From Bacteroidales bacterium (lineage in GTDB: Bacteria > Bacteroidota > Bacteroidia > Bacteroidales > UBA932), in the NCBI GenBank assembly GCA_017544265.1, contig JAFYEM010000008.1:1-64000 (forward strand): 64,000 nt of DNA, written 5' to 3'. The position numbers were made by a program, and so were the translations under genes. Under the pieces are notes generated by a model that was given only the letters and a program-made list of their open reading frames with translations, made no database searches and was not told the DNA's origin. Positions 22,992 to 31,254 of this stretch are shown here, piece by piece. Position 1 is the first letter of the stretch. Each line of letters begins with the position of its first letter.

Positions 22992-24797
22992 TTACAGCAA
23001 GTACGGAAGAGTCTTTTTCCTAAGCCAGGCGGCCGTTTCGGCGTCCAGCCTGGGGGAGAGGGTGCGGAACACCCGCTCGTTATAGGCATTGAGCCAGGCG
23101 CTCTCGTCCCGGGAAAGAATTCCGGGGACTATTATCGAAGTGTCGAAATGGCAGAGGGTAAGCGTATCGAAAGCAGCCCAGCGGCCGAATTCATTCTCCC
23201 CGGCATCGACGGTCAGCAGCAGGTTCTCATGCCTTACGCCGTGCATCCCTTCGCGGTAAATACCCGGTTCGTCGGAAGAAACCATTCCCGGAAGCAGCGG
23301 CTGGGGATTGAAATTCTGGCGAATGTCCTGCGGGCCTTCGTGTACTCCGAGGAAAAATCCGACGCCGTGTCCGGTCCCATGTCCGAAATTCCGCTTCGAA
23401 TTCCATAGCGGAGCTCTCGCCAGGGCATCAATCTGGCATCCGGCCGTACCGAGTGGGAAAACCGCCATCGCAAGGGCTATATGCCCTTTGAGGACAAGGG
23501 TATAGTCCTCTCTCTCCAGCGGGGTGCAGGGCCCGAGAGGAATAGTTCTCGTTATGTCCGTGGTCCCGGAGAGGAATTGTCCGCCGGAATCCACCAGATA
23601 CAGTCCCCGGGGCTCCAGGTACGGCGCCCCCTCGGCAGGCGTGACATAATGGGGCAGGGCGGCATTCTCCCCGAAGGCCGAAATAGTCTCGAAACTGTCT
23701 CCTCGATAACCGTCTATGAGGCTTCGCTGTTCACCGAGTTTCAGAGCCGCGGAGCGCTCCGTTACTGGCTCACCGCTCCGCAGAGCCGTCTCCAGCCAGA
23801 ACAGGAACTTCTCCATCGCAAGCCCGTCCTCGACGTGAGTTTCCCGCATGAGGTCTATCTCGGTTTGCGTCTTGACGGCTTTCCAAAGCCCGACGGGCGA
23901 GGTTCCGCAGACCTTCTGCGCTCCGCTCAGGGCGTTATAGACATGATAATTCAGCGTTTTCGTGTCTATGAACACGCGGCCGCCGAGTTCGCCCAGGGCG
24001 AAGTCTATGTCGTCATAGGGCTGTTCCTGCACCCCGTCCGAGCGAAGTTCGTAAAACGAGCTTGCGGTCTCTTCGTCGGGTTCGGCGAAGGTGTCTTTGC
24101 GGACATACCAGTCCGCCTTGTCCATGGAAACGACAAGATAGGAAATCGCGTAGGGATTGTATTCTATGTCAGATGCGCGTATGTTGAGCGTCCAGGCAAT
24201 CTCGTCCAGTGCGGAGAGCACTATCGCATCGCAGTCCTTTTCCATCAGGAACTTGCGCAGTTCGCGGAGTTTATGGTCGCGGGAAAGTCCGGTGAGTTCC
24301 TCCCCAAGCGTGATTATCGGGGTTTCCGGTATTGCGGGCCGGTCCGGCCAGAGGGGGGACAGCATGTCCGGAACGCTCACGATTTCCACCCTGCGGCCTC
24401 CGAATGCGCAGCGAAGTTCTTCAACCGCGCCGACGCTCTGGCAGAGACCGTCCACGGCGATGATAATGTCTTCCTCCACGGGAAAAGCCTCTTCCGCAAG
24501 CCAGCGGGGGATGGGGACCGCTTCGGGTATCCTCAGTTTGTGCAGCTGGATTTCGCTTCCTGAAAGCTGCGATGCGGCCTGGATAAAGTATCGGGTATCC
24601 GTCCACAGTCCGGCGTGTTCGCGGGTTATGACAATATCGCCGGCCTCGCCGGTAAAGTCCGAGACGAAGCGTACCTGCTGCCATCTTTCGGCGGGATATT
24701 CGCTGGAATGGGGGTCGCTGCCGCCTATTATGACGGCATCCCATCCGCGTGCATCCATCATAGACCTGACGGCGCGCAGTATTTCCTGTCTATGCAT
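22992..24797 (-). CDS. Aminopeptidase P family metallopeptidase (M24)
   Basis: 601 residues, the three-domain form of Xaa-Pro aminopeptidase (two creatinase-like N domains, catalytic C domain about 310-600), like the eukaryotic-type APP1. Cleaves the N-terminal residue ahead of proline; cytoplasmic as no signal is seen. Dinuclear metal ligands are in VDSGGQFLSGTTDITRT (two Asp), GHGTGHGVG (His), SSDEPGIY (Glu) and GVRHENLL (Glu). Its start overlaps the pyrH stop by 8 bases, so the two are coupled. Confidence 0.94.
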   Translation of the reverse strand: MHRQEILRAVRSMMDARGWDAVIIGGSDPHSSEYPAERWQQVRFVSDFTGEAGDIVITREHAGLWTDTRYFIQAASQLSGSEIQLHKLRIPEAVPIPRWLAEEAFPVEEDIIIAVDGLCQSVGAVEELRCAFGGRRVEIVSVPDMLSPLWPDRPAIPETPIITLGEELTGLSRDHKLRELRKFLMEKDCDAIVLSALDEIAWTLNIRASDIEYNPYAISYLVVSMDKADWYVRKDTFAEPDEETASSFYELRSDGVQEQPYDDIDFALGELGGRVFIDTKTLNYHVYNALSGAQKVCGTSPVGLWKAVKTQTEIDLMRETHVEDGLAMEKFLFWLETALRSGEPVTERSAALKLGEQRSLIDGYRGDSFETISAFGENAALPHYVTPAEGAPYLEPRGLYLVDSGGQFLSGTTDITRTIPLGPCTPLEREDYTLVLKGHIALAMAVFPLGTAGCQIDALARAPLWNSKRNFGHGTGHGVGFFLGVHEGPQDIRQNFNPQPLLPGMVSSDEPGIYREGMHGVRHENLLLTVDAGENEFGRWAAFDTLTLCHFDTSIIVPGILSRDESAWLNAYNERVFRTLSPRLDAETAAWLRKKTLPYLL

Positions 24798-25500
24798 TTG
24801 CGCAGACCACGGTGCCCACCTTTTCGCCGCCGAGAATCCTGAGCAGATTCCCCGGTGCGGTCATGTCGAACACCAGTATGGGCATATTGCCTTCACGGCA
24901 AAGCGAGAAGGCGGTCTGATCCATGACCTTCAGGTTTTTGGAGATGGCTTCGTCGAAGCTCAGGCTGTCGTATTTCACAGCGTTGGGGTCCTTTTCGGGG
25001 TCGGCGGTATAGACTCCGTCCACGCGGGTGCCCTTCAGCAGGGCGTCGGCCTTGATTTCAAGCGCCCGCAGCGCGGCTCCCGAGTCGGTGGTGAAGAAGG
25101 GATTTCCGGTGCCGCCGGCAATCAGCGCGACTCCGCCGCATTCGAGCCACTCTACCGCCCGGTCCCTCATATAGTACTCGGCGTATGGCTCCATCGGGGT
25201 GGAGGTGAAGACTTTTGCGCGTACTCCCTCAGCTTCGATGAACATCTTGAGGGCGAGGGCGTTGATTATGGTGGCAAGCATTCCCATCTTGTCGCCGTCC
25301 ACCCTGTCGAAGCCTTTTCCCACGCCCTGCAGGCCGCGGAAGATGTTGCCGCCGCCGTTTACGATGGCAATCTGGAGGCCGGCTTTCGCAGCCTGGGCGA
25401 CCTGGGCGGCGGTCTTTTTCAGGCTTTCGGTATCGAGGCCTTTTCCTGCGTTTCCGCCGAGGCTCTCGCCGCTGAGTTTCAGTAATACTCTCTTATACAT
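24790..25500 (-). CDS. pyrH: UMP kinase
   Basis: 236 residues. Phosphorylates UMP to UDP, the entry to UTP and CTP. Seen: KLSGESLGG at the N-terminus, NGGGNIFRG for the uridine site, GTGNPFFTTDSGAALRA and KGTRVDGVYTADPEKDP, all family hallmarks. The ATG at 25500 is preferred; one 18 bases further upstream would overlap the preceding gene. Upstream genes are a small membrane protein and hemW; downstream is the M24 peptidase. pyrH is often next to frr in bacteria, but here the two are about 4.7 kb apart and on opposite strands. Confidence 0.97.
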   Translation of the reverse strand: MYKRVLLKLSGESLGGNAGKGLDTESLKKTAAQVAQAAKAGLQIAIVNGGGNIFRGLQGVGKGFDRVDGDKMGMLATIINALALKMFIEAEGVRAKVFTSTPMEPYAEYYMRDRAVEWLECGGVALIAGGTGNPFFTTDSGAALRALEIKADALLKGTRVDGVYTADPEKDPNAVKYDSLSFDEAISKNLKVMDQTAFSLCREGNMPILVFDMTAPGNLLRILGGEKVGTVVCANA

Positions 25501-25510
25501 ATTCTCTTTT

Positions 25511-25960
25511 TTAAACATCTCTGAATGCGTTCGCTACTCTTGCGAGGTCGCGGGAAAGGCCTTCGGCCGTGAAACCGCCAAGACTGCGCTCGAAACTGAT
25601 GCGGTCTTCGAAAAGCCGGGTGATGCGTCCATAGGTCGAAGAGAGGCGGAAACTGATGTTTTCGCCGTCGATTTTTTCCGGAATATAGCCCCTCAGGGAC
25701 ATGCGCCGGATCACTTCGTCCTTGATTTCGGAAAACTCTCCGGCGAAGGGGATTTCGCGTTTCCCGTAGCCGAAGCGGGGATAGACGGCAGATACTGCAG
25801 CCAGCATCAGGGCTATGTAGCCGACGGATTTCCAGCCGTCTTTGAATGCCACGCCGATATCCTTGCTCACCAGGCCGGCGAGCATCAGCGCACCGACTAT
25901 AAGAGTCACCAGAACAGTCATCTGGAGGAAGTATTTCAATGCTCGTACAAGGTATCTCAT
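25511..25960 (-). CDS. Small membrane protein of unknown function
   Basis: 149 residues with two hydrophobic segments (about 11-32 and 44-63), then a charged cytosolic domain of about 85 residues rich in Arg and Glu (SEIKDEVIRRMSLRGYIPEK). No family motif was recognised. The start at 25960 is chosen because it overlaps the hemW stop by four bases and gives a short, positively charged N-terminus before the membrane segment; an in-frame ATG at 26080 would lie deep inside hemW. The arrangement hemW, this gene, pyrH suggests conserved synteny in Bacteroidales, but that is inference. Confidence 0.8.
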   Translation of the reverse strand: MRYLVRALKYFLQMTVLVTLIVGALMLAGLVSKDIGVAFKDGWKSVGYIALMLAAVSAVYPRFGYGKREIPFAGEFSEIKDEVIRRMSLRGYIPEKIDGENISFRLSSTYGRITRLFEDRISFERSLGGFTAEGLSRDLARVANAFRDV

Positions 25961-27033
25961 ATCAGTTCCCGTATTATTTCGTCGGAGACAAAGAAGTGGT
26001 CTTCTGGAATGCGGTAACGGCCGCCGCTGAGGGATAGGGCCCCCTCGGAAACGAGCCGTTCGATGGTCTCCGGGTCGCATTGCTTCCGGAGGACCTCCGC
26101 GGAAATGCCCCTGTCTGTGCGCAGGGAGAGCATTATGGATTCGAGCCGGACTTCTTCTTCGCCGAGGTATTCGAATTCCGGGCTGTATTCATTCAGTGTC
26201 CGGGTGTTCCAGGACCTGGTCGCACCCGAGAGGGAATGAGCTCCGGGCCCGAGCCCCACATAGGGTTCCCGGCTCCAGTATCCGCTGTTGTGAAGGGCTT
26301 CCTTTCCAGGAAGTGCGAAGTTTGAGATTTCGTAATGGTGGAAGCCTCTTTCCCGGCACAGCTCGCAGAGCAGGTCATACTGCTCCCGGCAGTCTTCCTC
26401 GGAGGCTTCGGTATAGAGCCCGTCGGATATAAGCTGTGCGAGGTGGCTGCCTTCGTCTATGGAGAGCTGATAGCAGGAAATGTGCTCCGGATGCAGGTCC
26501 AGGGCTTTTTTTACCGTGTCTTTCCAGGAATCGGCAGTCATGCCGCCGACTCCGAAAATAAGGTCCAGGCTGAGATTGGTGATACCGGCTTCGCGGACTA
26601 TGTCCACGGCTTTTTCGGCCTTTGCCGCATCGTGGCGCCGGTTCATGAACTTCAGCAGGTCGTCGTCGAACGACTGGACTCCTATGCTGATCCGGTTGAC
26701 CCCCAGACTGATAAGTCCCTTTACGTAATCCACTCCCTTTTCCACGATGTCGTCAGGGTTGACTTCCATGGTGAACTCCTCGTAGGGACCGCCCTGGCCT
26801 ATTTCCCCGAGGGCGAGAAGTATCTTTGCGAGCGCGTTCAGAGGCAGCAGCGAAGGAGTGCCGCCGCCGCAGTAGAGAGTTTTGAGGGAGCCCCTGAATT
26901 CGCTTCTGCGGGTTTTGATTTCAGCACATATCTCATCAGCATACTTGGCGTAGCAGCCCGGAGTTTCTATTTCCGAGTAGAAGCCGCAATAAGTACAGAA
27001 AGACTTGCAGAATGGTATGTGCAGATAAATCAT
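25957..27033 (-). CDS. hemW: HemW-like radical SAM protein
   Basis: 358 residues. Radical SAM cysteines Cys9, Cys13 and Cys16 in PFCKSFCTYCGFY, then YCGGGTPS for SAM. HemW is a haem chaperone that resembles oxygen-independent coproporphyrinogen oxidase HemN; it lacks HemN's N-terminal extension and has a fourth-position Gly instead of the Cys that follows the HemN cluster, so HemW is preferred. C-terminal HemW-like winged region includes VGLGPGAHS. It overlaps both neighbours by four bases (coiled-coil gene before, membrane protein after). Confidence 0.92.
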   Translation of the reverse strand: MIYLHIPFCKSFCTYCGFYSEIETPGCYAKYADEICAEIKTRRSEFRGSLKTLYCGGGTPSLLPLNALAKILLALGEIGQGGPYEEFTMEVNPDDIVEKGVDYVKGLISLGVNRISIGVQSFDDDLLKFMNRRHDAAKAEKAVDIVREAGITNLSLDLIFGVGGMTADSWKDTVKKALDLHPEHISCYQLSIDEGSHLAQLISDGLYTEASEEDCREQYDLLCELCRERGFHHYEISNFALPGKEALHNSGYWSREPYVGLGPGAHSLSGATRSWNTRTLNEYSPEFEYLGEEEVRLESIMLSLRTDRGISAEVLRKQCDPETIERLVSEGALSLSGGRYRIPEDHFFVSDEIIRELI

Positions 27034-27944
27034 CGCAGCAGAAGTTCAGCTTTCCCTATCATGGATTTGGAAGTATAGACCTCGACTGAATACATTCCCT
27101 TTATGAATTCGCCGGTGTCCTTCACGTAAATGCTCATGTCCACCTCGGCTCCCTCGTAGTCCACCGTCCTGGAGGCCGACGCCATCATCACGGCGCCGCC
27201 GCTGGAGAATTCGCGGCTGCTGGTGTTCGTCAGGACGATTCCTTCAGGGTCTTTCACCCGGACATAGACAGTCACGGGGCCGTGTTCGGCGAGGTCGTTC
27301 TCAAGCAGCGACAGGTTCGTGACCAGATAGACGGTCCTGCTGGAGCGGTCCGTGACCTTGTCGTGGCTGTTGTAGGCGAGGAGCGATACGCCGCGTCCCT
27401 TGATGGCGGAGCCTGCGGCAACCTGCTCGGAGAGATTCTCCACGGCGCGGGTGAGGTCTTCGTTCTGGCGCTGCCGGTCTTCAGATTCTCTGCGGGATGC
27501 CGAGAGTTCGCTTCTGAGTCGTTTGTTGGCGGTATTGAGAGAGTCTATCTGCACTATGTATCCCTTCATTATCGAGCGCAGGGTGCCGAGTTCCTTCTCG
27601 TACTGGCGTATCTTGGCGCGGTTGGTGGCCTCTGTCTTCTGGAGTTTGTCTATCAGAAGGGCGACCTGTTCGCGGGATGTATCCAGCTGGCTGTTGATTT
27701 TGTCATAGTCCGAGCTTAGGGTCGCAAAGTCATTCTGCAGGGCCAGCATCTGGTTCTCCAGTTCTACTTTTTCGTCTTCAAGCTCATTCACGAGGCTGGA
27801 TTTCTGGTACCAAATATATCCGAGGGCCGCAGCCAGCGCAATCGCAATTACCAGCAGGACGATTGTCATCGTGCCCAGCCCCTTTCCGGCCTTTCGCTCA
27901 GCTTCTTCCCTGGCAATTCTCTCAAGAGGATCTTCTCTTTCCAT
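27030..27944 (-). CDS. Membrane-anchored coiled-coil protein
   Basis: 304 residues. Charged N-terminus (EDPLERIAREEAERKAGKG), one transmembrane segment at about 25-45, a long coiled coil at about 48-175 (heptad pattern rich in Leu, Glu, Gln), then a beta-rich C-terminal domain (about 185-304) that probably lies in the periplasm. The C-terminal domain carries YLVTNLSLLENDLAEHG and YVRVKDPEG, reminiscent of an Ig-like fold. Similar proteins are annotated only as hypothetical in Bacteroidota. It is first in a tight run with hemW, so it may head that operon. Function unknown. Confidence 0.85.
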   Translation of the reverse strand: MEREDPLERIAREEAERKAGKGLGTMTIVLLVIAIALAAALGYIWYQKSSLVNELEDEKVELENQMLALQNDFATLSSDYDKINSQLDTSREQVALLIDKLQKTEATNRAKIRQYEKELGTLRSIMKGYIVQIDSLNTANKRLRSELSASRRESEDRQRQNEDLTRAVENLSEQVAAGSAIKGRGVSLLAYNSHDKVTDRSSRTVYLVTNLSLLENDLAEHGPVTVYVRVKDPEGIVLTNTSSREFSSGGAVMMASASRTVDYEGAEVDMSIYVKDTGEFIKGMYSVEVYTSKSMIGKAELLLR

Positions 27945-27972
27945 AATTATTCAAATTCTTTTGTTCCAACTA

Positions 27973-27980
27973 CAAAAATA
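27973..27980 (-). promoter_or_regulatory. -7 element for the coiled-coil/hemW/pyrH operon
   Basis: TATTTTTG on the minus strand matches TAnnTTTG and lies about 30 bases before the gene start. The -33 position holds only a T-rich run, so a full promoter is uncertain. Confidence 0.45.
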
Positions 27981-28005
27981 ATAAAAAAATTGAAAAAATG
28001 ATTAC

Positions 28006-28094
28006 CGTGCGCCACCTGCTGAAAAAGCGCAGGTAAGTGTCAAAATCCCCGGGAAACTGTACTCCTCCTGCCGTAAAAAAGCAGGTGGCACACG
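28006..28094. repeat. Inverted-repeat element directly after the DUF3109 gene
   Basis: CGTGCGCCACCTGCT (28006-28020) pairs with its complement at 28080-28094 in 14 of 15 positions (the mismatch is a G-T type pair). Inside are two smaller hairpins based on CCTGC/GCAGG. The right arm ends one base from the stop codon of the DUF3109 gene on the minus strand, so in mRNA the long stem starts right after translation ends. Confidence 0.6.
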
Positions 28095-28095
28095 T

Positions 28096-28695
28096 TTAGG
28101 AGCGAAGGCAATACGCTGCTGCGGCGCACAGGGCGGAATAGAATTCTTCGCCGAAGGCGGCGGTCAGCGGAGTGCGTAGGAACTGATAGACACGGATACC
28201 TTCGCGGCGCCCCTTTTCGAAAGCCGGAGCGCAGATTTTCCAGCGATGCAGGTTAAGGCCTATGCTGTCGCCGCCGAGTCGTACCACACGGATGGGATAC
28301 AGGCGGCATGAAATGGGCTTGCAGAAGCCGCACAGGCCCTCGGCATGGCATTTTTCTATGGCGCAAAGCACCGAGCCGTCCGCGGCGGTATGGATATAGG
28401 CACATTCCTCGCTTCCTGGCACGACGGGGGTTACCAGGTCGCCTTCGCGGTCGATGGCAAAGAAGCCGGAGTCTTCTGCGGCGGCGCGGCCGGAGGAGCT
28501 CATAAAGGCGGAATAGTGCGGATAGTCCCTTTCCAGCAGCTCGGTCTCTTCTTCCGAAAGTGGCGCTCCGCTGTCGCCTTCAATGCAGCAGACGCCCCTG
28601 CAGACGGGATAGTCGCAGGCGAAATACTCCGTGACGACCTCCTCCGAGACCAGTATGTCCCCGATTGCTATTATGTCCCCGTGGATATTTTTCAT
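28096..28695 (-). CDS. DUF3109 family cysteine-rich protein
   Basis: 199 residues with at least ten cysteines, eight in motifs typical of DUF3109/YkgJ-like proteins: ACDYPVCRGVCC near residues 26-37, EECAYI, CAIEKCHAEGLCGFCKP and SCRLYPIR. They probably bind zinc or an iron-sulfur cluster; the family is common in Bacteroidota, cytoplasmic by lack of a signal, and without a known role. The gene starts 4 bases inside the stop of the M16-like gene (ATGA), so translation is coupled to it. Confidence 0.9.
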   Translation of the reverse strand: MKNIHGDIIAIGDILVSEEVVTEYFACDYPVCRGVCCIEGDSGAPLSEEETELLERDYPHYSAFMSSSGRAAAEDSGFFAIDREGDLVTPVVPGSEECAYIHTAADGSVLCAIEKCHAEGLCGFCKPISCRLYPIRVVRLGGDSIGLNLHRWKICAPAFEKGRREGIRVYQFLRTPLTAAFGEEFYSALCAAAAYCLRS

Positions 28696-31181
28696 CGGAC
28701 AATGTATTCTATCCTGCCGCCGTTTTCGAGAGAGGAAAGAATCTCACGGATGCGTGCGGCGTTGATTGTGCCTATGGTAGCGGAATAACCGGACATTATA
28801 TTCTTGCCCAGGGCGTAGCGCGTCAGAACATTGCTGATGGCCTCTTCGGCCGTGCCGTTCTGGCGGAAACGGAGCAGCAGATTGTCTTTTCCCGCCTTCA
28901 GTTCGCTCTCGCTTATTCCCCTGGACGAGAGCGAGGACAGGGTTTTGCGGACAATTGTGATTACGCTTGTCATGTCCGCGGGGCCGCAGCCGTCAGGAAG
29001 GCCGGCGGGGTCGGAAGAAAGCACGCTGATCCGGCACCACAGCCGCTCCTCTGGATAGGTGGTGAATTCCATCGAGACATCCACGCTCACGCCTTCGGGA
29101 TAGAGCGCCTGTACAAGGGCCCTGCGAAGTTTGTCTCCGGCAATCAGCGAAGCGAAATAACCGGCGGAGGTAAACGGATAGTCGGCCGTCAGCAGGAGTT
29201 CCACGCGCTGCGGCTCGCCTTCTTTCATGTAGATCGATTTGCCCGAGCGGGGCTTATAGCTGACGCTTTGCCTGGAAGAAGTGCCGCGCTCAGTTGAAAA
29301 TCCGCCAAGATGTTTGCACAGGGCCTTCCGGAGAAGGGTTTCGTCCAGGTCACCGACCAGTACCAGCACCCCGTCAGCGCAGTGGGAAAAACGCTCGTTG
29401 AAATAGTCCAGGGCATGGGAGAGTGTGGTTTCGTCCAGAACATCGACGGACTGATGGGGCGAAAGCGCAAAGCCCGGGCATAGAACTTTATACAGAGTGG
29501 CGTCTATATCTTCCGCGGCGGAGGAAATCCTCCGGCAGGAACGGAAATATTCAAAATCGTCCATATTGACGCTGTGCTGCATGGAAAGCGAAATCAGCGA
29601 ACGCAGCAGCAGCGGAAGCTTGTAATATGGAGCGCTGCCCCGGATGTCCATTCCCGTTGCAGACACGTTGAAATCCATTTCTATTCCGTTGGATTGAAGC
29701 ATGTTGCGCAGCTGCCCGGCGCTAAGGCCGCCTGTTTCCATGAGCGATGCCAGAGGGGCGAACCATCCGCCTTCCCCCTCCCGAAGGCCCTTGACGGAGC
29801 CGTAGCCGCCTCCAAGATAGAAGGCGTAGTCGAACATTCCGCTGCCCCTGATGCGCTTGTAAAGCACCCTCATTCCGTTGGAGAAGGTCCATGCCACTCC
29901 GCCGGTGAGGGCGTCCGGCTTCTCGTCCTTGATTTTTACCCTGGGAAAGCGGCTGGGCAGTCCAAGCGTATCGGCGCTGGAGAAAATGAAGCCGGAGCCA
30001 TTCTCCTCCACTGAGGGGGTGTTCAGATAGACGTCAAGGGCCTTGTCGGGTCCTATCGGGCAGCCGCCGTATTCTATCCTGAGATTCCTGCGGTCGGACA
30101 GTATCGCCCTGGTAAAGTGGTTGAAAAGACGCAGTTCAGTGGTGTCCGAGACGTTTTTCATTGCAAAGAGCTTCACTTCTTCGCTGAAGGGGGCGAGGGA
30201 GCCGCCGAAGAGGAAGGCTGATACGCAGCGGTCCACATATTCGGAATTGCTGACTGCGTTTTTCCCCAGCAGGAGCATTTCGTGAAGCATAATTCTTTTG
30301 GCGTCCCTGAATTCCTCGTACATGGCACCTGATTCGTTCAGGGCTGAAATGGTTGAGGAACAGACCCCCAGCGCTTCTTCGACCCGGTCCGTTTCAACCC
30401 GCACCACATAGCGCTCGTCAAAAGCGGTCTCGTCGCTGCCTACATGATCGGTGACAAGGCTTCCGTAGGGGAGTCCCGCCTTCCGGAGATTCCTCTCCAG
30501 GCGGCCCCTGACTATGGTCAGCAGTTCGCGGGCAAAAATATCGTTCACAAGCGCCTGGGCCGTGTTCATCTGGGCTGCGGGAACCCTCGGGGCGCTGTAT
30601 TCGAGTCGCAGGAAGCCGTGTCTGGCGGCCGTGTCCTTGCGTGCGAGGGCGGCGGGCGAGCCTTCCCAGACATAGCCTTCCGTGGACAGCGGAGTCTTAT
30701 GGACCTTGGGGACCATCAGGGAAAAGACCTCCATCCGCTGAAGCACGGTTTTGGGGTCTATGTTGCCGGAAACGACTACCGCCTGGGCGCTGCGGCTGCG
30801 TCCGGCAAGGGTGAAAGTGTAAAGCAGTGCGGAATCCAGATCGGAGACCGGAGTCCTGTCGAAACGGAATACGGTGCCGCCGTCATAGCCGGAGAACATG
30901 CCTTCCCTGCGGAAGCCGACACCTCGGCGGGAGAAAAATTCGGCCACGTCGGCAGTCTCGGAGCGGAGTTGTGCGTCGGGAATTTCACCTCGCCGGACAA
31001 GCGCCATATCCGCATAGCCCTTGTCGGTGGGATTGTTTACAATATAGTACGATATACCAGATGGAAGAGTCCCCAGCGTTATTTTTTTGTCGGCGCTGAG
31101 GGTGGGCAGTTCCCGTGCTGGCACTATTATTGAAAATAACAGCTCGGCCAGGACTGAAAAAATGAAAATTCTTCTCTCCAT
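28692..31181 (-). CDS. M16-like protein lacking the zinc motif (probable pseudo-peptidase)
   Basis: 829 residues with an N-terminal hydrophobic signal (cut near PARELPTL). The first conserved stretch (ITLGTLPSGISYYIVNNPTDKG) and the two repeated halves with FTLAGRSRSAQAVVVSGNIDP and GVLVLVGDLDE identify the M16/PqqL-type fold. No inverted zinc motif HxxEH is seen in either half: the first-half position reads ADVAEFFSRRG, and the second-half one reads EGEGGWFAPLASLMETGG. I infer loss of zinc-peptidase activity. Alternative start ATG at 31187. Followed by a coupled DUF3109 gene. A scaffold or regulatory partner of an active M16 half is possible. Confidence 0.88.
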   Translation of the reverse strand: MERRIFIFSVLAELLFSIIVPARELPTLSADKKITLGTLPSGISYYIVNNPTDKGYADMALVRRGEIPDAQLRSETADVAEFFSRRGVGFRREGMFSGYDGGTVFRFDRTPVSDLDSALLYTFTLAGRSRSAQAVVVSGNIDPKTVLQRMEVFSLMVPKVHKTPLSTEGYVWEGSPAALARKDTAARHGFLRLEYSAPRVPAAQMNTAQALVNDIFARELLTIVRGRLERNLRKAGLPYGSLVTDHVGSDETAFDERYVVRVETDRVEEALGVCSSTISALNESGAMYEEFRDAKRIMLHEMLLLGKNAVSNSEYVDRCVSAFLFGGSLAPFSEEVKLFAMKNVSDTTELRLFNHFTRAILSDRRNLRIEYGGCPIGPDKALDVYLNTPSVEENGSGFIFSSADTLGLPSRFPRVKIKDEKPDALTGGVAWTFSNGMRVLYKRIRGSGMFDYAFYLGGGYGSVKGLREGEGGWFAPLASLMETGGLSAGQLRNMLQSNGIEMDFNVSATGMDIRGSAPYYKLPLLLRSLISLSMQHSVNMDDFEYFRSCRRISSAAEDIDATLYKVLCPGFALSPHQSVDVLDETTLSHALDYFNERFSHCADGVLVLVGDLDETLLRKALCKHLGGFSTERGTSSRQSVSYKPRSGKSIYMKEGEPQRVELLLTADYPFTSAGYFASLIAGDKLRRALVQALYPEGVSVDVSMEFTTYPEERLWCRISVLSSDPAGLPDGCGPADMTSVITIVRKTLSSLSSRGISESELKAGKDNLLLRFRQNGTAEEAISNVLTRYALGKNIMSGYSATIGTINAARIREILSSLENGGRIEYIVR

Positions 31182-31196
31182 TGGCATTACACTCTG

Positions 31197-31231
31197 CAAA
31201 ATTATCACTATTTTTGCAAATTGTGTGCAAA
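31197..31231 (-). promoter_or_regulatory. Promoter of the M16-like/DUF3109 genes
   Basis: On the minus strand TAATTTTG (31197-31204) with TTTG at 31228-31231, a 23-base spacer, at the long end of the usual range. Initiation would lie within about 10 bases of the start codon at 31181. Confidence 0.55.
31209..31216 (+). promoter_or_regulatory. -7 element for the TPR/U32 genes
   Basis: TATTTTTG matches TAnnTTTG and lies 38 bases before the TPR start. It sits inside the spacer of the divergent M16-like promoter; no TTTG at the right upstream distance. Confidence 0.5.
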
Positions 31232-31254
31232 CAAGTAAAACAAAATATGAGCGT

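Noticed and set aside
24157..25485. 442-codon plus-strand frame opposite the M24 peptidase and pyrH
   Set aside because: Crosses two genes with strong motifs on the other strand; no promoter or family features.
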